Below are positions 14,401-23,990 of a stretch of DNA of 64,000 nt, in pieces. Position numbers and translations under genes: made by a program. This stretch comes from Cliona cf. orientalis (lineage: Eukaryota > Porifera > Demospongiae > Clionaida > Clionaidae). The stretch spans positions 1,199,501 through 1,263,500 of the forward strand of contig OZ005699.1 of the NCBI GenBank assembly GCA_963930775.1, given 5' to 3'. The notes below the pieces were generated by a model. The model did not search any database. It worked only from the letters and a program-made list of their open reading frames with translations, and was not told the DNA's origin. The first letter of the stretch is position 1; the number at the start of each line of letters is the position of its first letter.

Positions 14401-14522
14401 TTATTAGTGTTTAAGCTGAACCCACCTGTTACTTCACTGGTCCCCTGGTTGGCCCTCACCACCACACCAAACATCAGTAGCAGAAGAGCAAACTGTAGTC
14501 CTTGTCTTACAAAAGTTCTCAT
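5427..14522 (-). CDS. RECK: RECK: reversion-inducing cysteine-rich protein with Kazal motifs, GPI-anchored
   Basis: Twenty-six coding exons, 908 aa (human 971). Exons from 5': 14426-14522, 13030-13091, 11045-11125, 10914-10959, 10820-10852, 10661-10719, 10523-10600, 10291-10339, 10163-10201, 9986-10056, 9752-9826, 9658-9685, 9429-9507, 9030-9180, 8764-8828, 8571-8692, 8024-8425, 7703-7801, 7548-7629, 7268-7446, 6929-7050, 6553-6688, 6285-6383, 6020-6138, 5789-5878, 5427-5690. Order: signal peptide (MRTFVRQGLQFALLLLMFG); three CC-type knot motifs (YHLCCD, YYHCCS, VQCCNK) against five in vertebrates; Frizzled-like region with CTNFNNRPSESFRQCN, nearly identical to human CTNFNNRPTELFRSCN; Kazal-like modules (PVCTVDGRTLPNSC, NPVCDNS, KQVCGVNG); ACCPKCG; and a hydrophobic C-terminus (IDLVLVTILSILLVHL) for GPI attachment. 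RECK inhibits cell-surface metalloproteases and, in vertebrates, works with GPR124 in Wnt7 signalling. The exon 15/16 junction needs a GC-AG intron. Confidence 0.96.
6445..6532. repeat. Purine-rich GA/GGGA tract in RECK intron 22
   Basis: Imperfect GGGAGAGA tract on +, so it is CT/CCCT-rich on the RECK coding strand, within the 169-bp intron before exon 6285-6383. Confidence 0.9.
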
Positions 14523-15788
14523 CTTCTCTGTCTCAAAAAAAAATGCTTTTTAGACCTGTCTTCAACTCAATCTTCTGTTATAATAGTCCACGCTGGCAGA
14601 CAACAGCGTTGCAGAACACTACGCAAATTAACGATTGCTGCTGGTGTTGTATAATAGCTGTTGAAATAATTTACGTGCCCGCAGGCCTCGGTAGCTACTG
14701 TGCACTATAAACCGCACAAAAGGCAGCCGATTGTCTGTAGTAGTGCCTTTGAATGTGACGTTGGCTTTGCAGCTTGTTCTGGGCCATTCATCGCTACACG
14801 GCCACGCTTTTATAGTGCAAAACCACGTGGGTCAGGTAGTACGTGCGCGATTATTTAATGGTATTCATAGCCCCAACCGCCCACAAAATAAACAATGCAA
14901 TTGTGCAGCTTCGTGGTTTTTAGCCACATTGCAACAGCTACAGTACAGAGCAGTAGTGTGCTGGCAAAATTGAAAATTTGAATGGCTGCATGCCAAAAGC
15001 CAAAGATATTGGAAAATAATTATAAGAAGATAACAATTAAAAGTAGCTTATAGAACATTTTCACTAATTAGAGTCCAAGCATGTTACTGGACTTGCTACT
15101 ACAAGCTGTTTCATCCATACATGCTGAGTGCGACATAGCAAACTAACAAATATTACCGCCAGACTGAATTGCTGTTGCTACATACTCCCCAGTAGATCTC
15201 ACAGGAGAGCAGCCAATAATCCATAGCAACATTGACTAATTTACATGCACTTGTACAATTATTAGCTACTAGTATTATGTGCGGAACATAATTAGTTAAA
15301 CTGCTCACCAGGTCTACAAGATTAAAGGTGAGGGAGAAAGCTAAATTTTTGTGCAAAAATAATATTAATAAGTCTACGTGTGCAAATTTGACAATAATTA
15401 TTATAATTGAGCACTCATTAAATTTTTCAATATAAAATAACATAGTGGGCCTCATGTTCGCCATCACCACCATCTCATAAAGTGTAATTACTGAACATCA
15501 CACCACACCAGAAAGCTCGTGGCATGGGAAAGCATTTTGCAAGAGTAGCGGTAACTACCTCAGTGGCACTCTACAATCTGCGAAAGTAGGCTTTGAAGTA
15601 CAGCAAAAGCTTGACCACTCCACTAAGCTAGCTAAGCACACCAAAAGGTAATGGATCCTGCTTTGGTTCATACTTTTGGTTCCTTCCTCAAACAGCAGTA
15701 GCTAGCACCTGTGCTTTTAAATAGATAGAGAAATTACAACTATCTCTGTGAGCTATGGTACCCTGCATTCCCTGAGGCTCCCAAACTG

Positions 15789-15990
15789 GCCACAATAGAG
15801 AAATTTTACTTTACTTTCCTGTTGGTCCACATAGTAGCATTCTCTATATAGCTGATGGAAATTGGCCACAATACAGAGACTTTACTGTACCAATATATGC
15901 CTCTTGATCCACATAGTAGTAGCATTCCCCATACATAGTAACTGATGGCCATGGGCAAATTGGCCACAATAGAGGGGTTACACTATACAC
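15789..15990. repeat. Degenerate tandem repeat, about 75-95 bp unit
   Basis: Units begin TTGGCCACAATA near 15790, 15866 and 15959, and contain CCACATAGTAG, CATTC and an AGTAACTGATGG or TAGCTGATGG segment. About 2.3 copies. Function unknown. Confidence 0.75.
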
Positions 15991-17068
15991 ACTGACTGCC
16001 AATAATTGAGACTATGCATGTGGTATTGTAGACTATTATCACTGTAGCAACCACATGCATTGCATGCTTGGAAGTGTAGGTAATCTGCTGTCATGCTCAG
16101 AACTGTGCATGCTGAAATTATGGGGTGGAATTGCTGATGTCCTGTTTGGCTGTTTTGTAGATTCTGAATGTGCAAACTTGCACAATACTATGGGATATAC
16201 GCAGCTATAGCTAGGACATTTGGCACCATGCATAGGTATACTCTGTAGTATTATTTTTTTTGTTTTGGAAGGATGTACAAACCACACTGATATTGTTCTG
16301 TGCTACATCAGCTGTTTGAGTGAAACATATTCAAAGCAAACTATACTGTATGTATTAGATATTTCCTATAATAATTATATATATATAGAGAGAGAGAGCC
16401 TAATTTAGCAATTGAAAGCATCCATGGGTGTTTCAAATGACCGTTTTATGTTATTATGGAGAATCTGAGCAACCACATCTTCAAAACGATAGTGGAGGAG
16501 GAATATTTGAAAGATGTATATAATATTATAGTCTTTTTTGGTGAGACAAAGCTATTTGAGCTCTCAGCCAGCACAGCTCAGCTGCTGACCACTGTACTAT
16601 GTATGAGCAGATCGAGTGTATGGACATAGCCGCTATACTTTCTATTCAATACCTTCTTTCAAAGCCATTCACCATTGTCAAGGTTCATGTGACTGGTTCC
16701 AGGCTGAGCCTTAGCTGTGGACTTAAGTCAATCAGATGAGGCATTTATAATAATATTATCCACATCATACAATAGATGCAGGACATTGTACTGTACATCA
16801 CATGTGGTACAATATTAAATATTTCAATGTATTTTGAGTCAAGCATTGCTGTTAGTGGTCCAAATTGACAACAAATGATCCGTACACTGAGCACGTGTGG
16901 TCTCCATAGAGCTGCCCGGAATGACACGACGCCAGGTGTTAGGTGGGGCCACTGTCATCAGTTTGTGCTGTAATTTCTAACCTATGCATGCGTACATGCA
17001 CACGCGTCAAATGAACATAAATTTAATTTGCTTAGGTGCAAGAGGTTTAGCTAACTAGCTAGAGGAAG

Positions 17069-17260
<192 letters not shown>

Positions 17261-17468
17261 AAAGAGAGTCATGTGTGTTCATCATATCAAGCCGGCAGGT
17301 GTGGTCAGGTGCAAAAAAGAAATGGCCGTTTAATAGGATAAAAGTGCACTTTAACGTTGGCTCCCCTCTACGTGAAAAGAATGGCAAAAACGCACACAAA
17401 ACAACGTCACAAAATCCGATTTCAATCTTTTTCTGTCGTCACATCACATTTTATTCCATTCCCTTATG

Positions 17469-17564
17469 GTTGCTTGGCAACAGCATTATACCTCACATGC
17501 ATTGCACCCAAAATAAAGGCATCGACATAATATGCCGCGTTGCTAGGGACACCTCCCTAGCAAC
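17469..17564. promoter_or_regulatory. Two X-box-like (RFX-type) palindromes
   Basis: GTTGCTTGGCAAC at 17469-17481 fits the X-box pattern bound by RFX factors. At 17539-17564 an 11-bp perfect inverted repeat, GTTGCTAGGGA and TCCCTAGCAAC, is split by CACC. No start codon of a recognised gene lies just beside them. Regulatory function is inferred only from motif shape. Confidence 0.35.
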
Positions 17565-17928
17565 AGGTAATACCCACTTGTGATCCAGCGGGAAGCCAAT
17601 TAATTATCGTCGTGATCGAGTTTGAGCTGGGGTGGTCAGCCAACATTCCAGTGGCTGAAGAGACGAGGATTATACACCATTGCATGTTGAAAGACAAAAG
17701 AATTGCTGTATTCACATGTAACACTGTACAATGTCATGTGTCACTATATGAAGTTCCTAGCGAAATTCATAATGTGATTTCGTAGTACAACACATACAAG
17801 CATGACCTTGAATAAGGTCAAATGCTACTTTTAAATTAAAGAAAATCCAGATGCATGGTGAAACGAAAATAATAAAATTCTTATCAGACTCTATTATGGT
17901 AATACGTTAATACTCGTGCATCAATAAC

Positions 17929-20900
17929 CTATATCGGCCAGTTGAAGAGAGTACATGTATTTCTGTAGATTTGCTCTCCTAACTCAAACTTATCCATCTC
18001 CTTAAGACCAGCAATCACCTCCAACACTTGCCTGCAAGAGAACATTAATTTTAATAACAAATAAGAAATAGAATACCAGGTATTATTATCACAATTATAG
18101 TTATCATTGATTTGGTACAAAAATTGAAGGTCAATGCATGCAGAGATATGAGTAGGATAAAGGCTTAGTATGTAGTAAGTTTTTTTAATTGCTTGAAAAA
18201 TCTATGCATGTCATAATTGCAGTCACTACTTGATTGCTTTGAGTGGCATACGCACATGCAGTTGCTCGATCAATGAACTATAATAATATTATTATTGACC
18301 ATCATGCATGCAGCCTGAAGTCTGTCATCAAAGGAAGGGTGGAGACTGTGGGATGAAAGGGTAACCAAGACAGGGCATAATAATAATAATATCAAAAACA
18401 AGATTTATTTATTGACCTACGTATGTTTGATATCTACCCACACACCTTTGCTGCAAGCACACACATAATATTATTATTATAATACAAAGCAGGACTAGAA
18501 GAGCTTTAGCTAGCTAGCTAGCTAGCATAGAAGGGACAAAGATCTATACATGTAGGCAGAGGTGAGGGAGAGAGGGGGCGGGAAAACACAGTTAAAAAGC
18601 AATTAAAGTGATAGATAGGATATCTTGCTGAACCGTATATTTGTACCCCACCTTTCACTTCAATAAACTACCTATTAACCACTTACATGTTACACTAATA
18701 TTATCGTCCCCATTCCCATATCCTATTCCAGTATTCAATGTGTACGAAAAAAGCAAGAACTAAGCCTAGGAACGAGACTAGTTATATTGTATGTAAAACT
18801 TACACGACATTCTGTGGCTCATTTCTGCTCTTCACGGGTAATCCTTTCTCCCATTTCTCCTTCTTCTTGCTGGGCAACTGCGTGGTGACTAATTTTGAGC
18901 TGGCGTGGGTCGGACGGATCTCACACCATGGAGCGTCTGGAGAGAGGGGAGAAGGAAGAGGGGGATCGAAAGAGCCAAGAAAGATACCTTCCTCACCTCT
19001 CTCTCTCTTTCTCTTCTCTCTCTTTCCCTTCATCTCACTCCCCCCTCACTCTTTCTCTCTCTCCCCTCACTCTCTCCCTCAATCCCTGCCCTCTCCCCTC
19101 CCTCCCTTTGCATGTATTTCACAGTTTTTTTACACACCAACCACAATATCAAAAACCTTCAAGTGGTTGTTATTTCCCACCCCTTCAGATTTATAGCTCC
19201 AATCACTTGCAAATTGTTACAAGCATACATGTAGAAGAGTTTACGATGACACTTTTTTTTATTATGGACACCAAGATGATTTTTATTATCGATAATCTCG
19301 AGGTGGGGCCGGGGGCACATCCATGCAATAAACAGATGAACGCAGATAACTGGGCAATTTGTGAATAAAATTTCGCCAATGAGAGCAGGTGGCAAAATTG
19401 GCGAAATTTTCCCATAGCAAAAATTTCTGGCTAGATATATATATGTACAGTATCATAGAACTACTTAACGCATGTATTAAGTATGTTGCTCTATAGTCCA
19501 TGGTTGAACGTAAGAAAGGGTGTTGGTGGACCAGAGACTCACCCCACTAATGAAGACAGCGTAGACAATTAGAAGCATACAAAACAGCCAATCAAAACCC
19601 ATTTCATATTTTCGTATTTGGGAGCTACATACCTGGTACATGTACGTACAATGTATATACTCGCTTAGCACATTGGATATGAGGTTCACACATACATAGA
19701 ATGTCAGTGTGAAGCTTATCTGTACATGCATGTGCACACGGAGGGGACCTAGTCTTGTCTGATTGGACAATTACCAACTTACGATGGTAAAAATTCATTA
19801 CAGTAACAAAGGGCCATTAGTGCTCGAATGGATCCATGCTTGCAGCGCTCACCATATAATGCTATAATACACTATGCTATACTATAATATTATTGTGGCA
19901 TGGTGCTTGTCGTGTAATTAGCATAGCTTGTTCGGGTACAAGCAAAGTGACGCCGCATGTTTATTGCTTGTAAGGAGGGTGGGGCGCACAGCGCTAATTG
20001 CACGCCAATGAGCTGAATTACAGACTGGTGCCCACTCCCAGGCAGGCTATTCTATGTACGCAAGCGTCGATTATCGTGGTCATGCTCTAGCAATAATGCT
20101 TACAATAATATTATTATCACATAGAGAGAGGTGAGATCATGCATTTAGCCTCGAGTTCGTCCCCAGACCCATTCCAATTCCAAATTTTTCAACGATAATT
20201 ATTATGTACTGAGCATGTAAATCTGGGAATGGGCCAGCTAGGGGATAAAGCTATGCTTTAGGAGGGCCGGGGAGGGAGAGAGGGAGGGGATTGGGAATAT
20301 GTAATAAATATATTATTCCACCACACTACCGTAAGTTGAAACTGTATTTCCTAGGTTATCAGAGTGCCATGGTAACTGCGTCTGTGCATGTGTGCATGAA
20401 CGTATGCAAGAGTGCATGTACTAACACACTCTCGATGAGTGAATGTGTGTGAGTGTATGTCCTAAAACTCAGGCAATTAAACACACACACACAAACACAG
20501 AGGAATGTGGTTCATTTATACGCAGATAGCTAAAACAAAGAGCTTTGGCTCCTTTGTAGCCCAGTGTTTATAGCGCTAGCTAACTATCCAAAAACAACAA
20601 ATTGTAACACACTGTCTTAGCAAACGTGATATAACAGATCTATGACTTGCACAGACAAGAATAGATTTTTAGCCACCGTAATTATGTAATCACCAGGCAG
20701 AAAGATCGTGAAGTATATTATTACTTGGAATGGTACCCGCCTAGTTTGGCAAAGAAGTAGTTATGAAAAGGGACAATCTCGACTCTATTCAGTGAATCTC
20801 GATGTTTTGGGCAGGAATGCTCGTTCAAAGACACAATTCTTTAAGCTACAATCTTTATAAGGCCTTGTTCAAATGTTGACATGTTGGCATGCGTTTGATT

Positions 20901-23839
20901 CAAAAATTTCAATTTTGAAAGGTCAGTTCAAAATAATACTTATCACATACCAACCCAATGTGAGCAATCTTCCAGGTACATGTATAATGACATCATAAGA
21001 TTATTCATCGTGACCTTACATTTATATTGACATACGTAGATAGTCATATATACGATACAAATTCAATTTATCCTTTCAAGTCTGTAACATTTTAGCGTTA
21101 GAGGTAAAATGGATTTTTGTAAACTACTACCCAAACAACCTTTGCCCCAAGCCATAAAAGGCCCCTTAACACGAATAACTTCTGCACGTGCACGTGTGCA
21201 CCGTTCACTATTATATAATTTCATTCCCAGGCTCCCCACAGCTTTAATTTTCAGTGTTACAATTAACATCCTGGGAAGGCCTGGGGGATGACGAGACTAT
21301 ATATTATATCAACATTTTGTCACAGTGTAGATAGAGCACCTGTTTCAATGAGTAGCTTGTCAGCAGGCAGCTGCTTCACCACGTCCAGGTTCTCGGCCGT
21401 TTTCAAAGAGCTAAAGGGGGAGGGGGATAGATTAGAAGGTATGTTGTCTTGTAGCCACTAGGAGATAAATCTTACCAGCCATTTATTCCAATGTAGAGGC
21501 CAAAGTCAACAGCACTTTTGGCTTCAGGCAGTGTGCCAGTGAACGAGTGCACCTACATAATGTGAAAGCGTGATATCACCTTTCAGAAGCGCACTGATGG
21601 TTCAGTGGTAGAATTCTCGCCTGCCACGCGGGAGGCCCGGGTTCGATTCCCGGTCAGTGCACAGACCTTTTTTTTTTTTTCCTTTCGCACAGTGTTTGTG
21701 CATGTACAAGAGACTTATCTTAAATTTTCATGAAGACAATGGGAAAGAAACAGCTCAACATTTTTTTATATAGAACATGGTTACAACTAACAGAATGCAA
21801 TGTCATGGTATCACCAAGTATAATGTATACACCAACTTACCACTCCTCCTCTCAGTTTCATCCGATTTCTTGACAAAATATCTGTAGCAGTCAAGAGAGA
21901 AAATTGAACAGGAGCATCAGTATGTGGTCAGGAGATTGAATTAGACAGACTCTGCTGACTATATAACTGACCCATGAAATCTGAGTGGGCATTTCTGCAG
22001 TGGAGAAATAAAGGCAGTCCAATTCTCTCTGACAGCTCCAACTGGGGCTCAAAGTACCTAAAAAATTAAAGCTATATATCATGAACTTTTATAATGCATA
22101 CTATGCGTAGCATAGCCTTGTCTCCAGGCCAATTCCTAGATTTCCAATATCATAGGGAGAGATGGCCTGGGAACGACACTACATGAAGGTATACAGCTTA
22201 CTTTAATTGGAGATCCTTGGTACAAAACTGTAGTCTGTCATAATCTGTAAAAAAAAAAAAGAACAATTATTTTCAGTATACAAACACACATCGATACTCT
22301 AATGGATAAGAGCCAATACTGGTATATATTCTACACTCATCATTATAATTATAGCTTACAAATTATATCCATGCATGATGACTATAAATAAAATATCTAC
22401 GTACCTAGCCCACATTCTCCGATGGCGGCAACCTTTCCTTTGTTCTCCTCTGCCAGGGCAAGCAGCTGGGCGAGGTACTGGTCTGGAGTGGTACCCGCTG
22501 TACCCTCAAACTCCCCACAGCGGGTTGGATGGCAACCAACAGTCGCATAGAAATGAGCTACCAATGTAAAATGTAAAGTTATTGATAATAATTGTGTGAA
22601 TATTACTTGCAAAATTAATGCATGTAAACTTTGTGTGCCATAATACAATGCATGAAACACTAAACTTCAAAGTTGAGAGGCTTGTTTCGACAGATTTGCA
22701 TAATTTTCATGTTAAAAACAGTAAGTACGGTATGTACTGATCTTTGATGTCCTTATTGCACAATTATTGCTGAGTTTTGTCACTAATGAATGCACGTTGT
22801 ATCTTTCTACGTTCAACAAATGATCCAGTTCAGCCTCACTATTAACACACTAACGAGCCTCCATATCATTCAACAATAAAAGTATTATAGGTCACTGGGC
22901 TACACGGTACGTTGCATCATATTATGTCAATAGGAACATGTACATAATAGCTCACATACGAACTACCGTACTACAAGCATTGTGGACGGATGGATGACTT
23001 ACAATTTGTTGTTGCAAGGTTCAAAGCCTTCTTGCTGTCCGAGAGGCTACCTCCAGTGATAATGATCTGCAAAGACAAAGAAATGAGGGAGGAGTGGCAT
23101 CTAATTGTCATGTGACTGTAGGTCTATGAAAGTAGCTAGCTACCTTTTCAACTCCAGCATCGAGAGAGCGTTGAATGACATCATCAAAATCATCTAGATG
23201 AAATTAATCGAATAAAGGTTTTGCGTGTAACATTAAAAACTGGGAGGGCCTGGGGACGAGGCTACTCCCTCCCTTCTCGAGCTCGCTCACTCACTTGGAT
23301 GAGCTCTCTTTCCTCGGTACACTCCCCTAAACACCGGATCTATTGATGAATGATCACAATAATACAGTTAAAATCACGCTTCACCAATGATAATTTAATA
23401 TAATATTATAATTTATAGCATACCTGTCAAGTTTGCTCCAATATCTGTGTATGCATGAGGTGTGTGTATGTATGTGTATGTGTGAGTGATTGAATGCAGT
23501 GGCGTAAGATGTTGTTTTTGAACAGGGGGGCTGTAAATAAAATTGCGTGCAAAGCATGCAAAAAATTTTTTGGATCACACAATACACCTTCAAACCATGC
23601 TCATTATTATGCTAATTTGGCTGTAAAGTAGACTTTACATCACAAATCTGAAGATGTCAAGGCCTAGTAGAATAAATATCTTCCTAGGTTTTAATAGGCC
23701 CACTTGCACTTGGCTGACAAGATGGGGGACTACAGCCCCCCCAGCCCCCCAGCTCCCCTGCTTCTTACGCCAGTGGAATGTGTATTACAAACACAGTCTT
23801 ATTCTTACCTATCATTCTGAGACGTGCTCTTGCAGCCAT
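17929..23839 (-). CDS. TATDN1: TATDN1: TatD-family 3'-5' exonuclease/deoxyribonuclease
   Basis: Thirteen exons, 305 aa (human 297). Exons from 5': 23809-23839, 23424-23444, 23295-23339, 23144-23193, 23003-23066, 22405-22557, 22202-22244, 21972-22057, 21841-21881, 21476-21552, 21340-21410, 18804-18936, 17929-18031. The whole TatD signature is present: DIGANLTDPVFRG near the start, [53 protein letters not shown], then LLIETDAPWC and the C-terminal RNEP segment. These supply the metal-binding His, Glu and Asp residues of a TIM-barrel metal-dependent nuclease. Exon 2 is only 21 bp. The last long intron is 2.4 kb, and intron 9 holds a tRNA gene on the other strand. The start ATG (23839) lies 151 bp from the start of the divergent carboxypeptidase gene, suggesting a shared promoter. 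Confidence 0.96.
19365..19415. repeat. Short inverted-repeat element (AAAATTTCGCCAAT type) in the TATDN1 long intron
   Basis: AAAATTTCGCCAAT at 19369 and ATTGGCGAAATTTT at 19395 form facing arms. A related piece with CACCAATGACAAG and GGCAAAATTGGTG lies at 51241-51275 in FMNL. Likely remnants of one small non-autonomous element. Confidence 0.6.
21591..21661 (+). tRNA. tRNA-Gly (anticodon GCC)
   Basis: Seventy-one nt: acceptor stem GCACTGA/TCAGTGC, D-arm with TTCAGTGGTAG, anticodon loop CTGCCAC with anticodon GCC, T-arm GGGTTCGATTCCC, discriminator A, and no encoded CCA. A and B boxes for Pol III are intact and a run of 13 T follows at 21668, a good terminator. It lies in TATDN1 intron 9, antisense to that gene. 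Confidence 0.97.
23497..23777. mobile_element. MITE-like element in TATDN1 intron 1 (ends CAGTGGCGTAAGA)
   Basis: About 280 bp bounded by CAGTGGCGTAAGA at 23497 and the reverse complement TCTTACGCCAGTG ending near 23776, with G-rich and C-rich inner flanks. A related piece lies at 37377-37802 (CACTGGCGTAAGAACCAGGG on the left; GCTCAAAAACATCTTCCTAC on the right, matching the inner left arm here). No coding capacity. Confidence 0.6.
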
Positions 23840-23990
23840 GCTTTTCACTCTACCAACCTGCCTGGTACGGGGTCGCTGCAGAGCTGCCCCACCCACATGC
23901 TGACTTTGCACAATTTTCTTGCATGCGAACTCTTGACCTCTCTGCAGCAGCTTGTTATCAACGTGTGAACTAGCTTGCTTGTCGATCAGA
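23840..23990. promoter_or_regulatory. Short divergent promoter between TATDN1 and CPVL copy 1
   Basis: Only 151 bp separate the TATDN1 start codon (-) from the carboxypeptidase start codon (+). It contains GCTGCCCCACCCACATGCTG. The promoter of CPVL copy 2 carries the similar GGGGCCACGCCCACTTGCTG, hinting at a shared element duplicated with the gene. Promoter role is inferred from position. Confidence 0.6.

Noticed and set aside
17275-17583. 102-codon open frame next to the X-box palindromes
   Set aside because: Basic, low-similarity sequence starting inside a GA-tract flank and covering the palindromes. No domain seen, though transcription there was left open as a finding.
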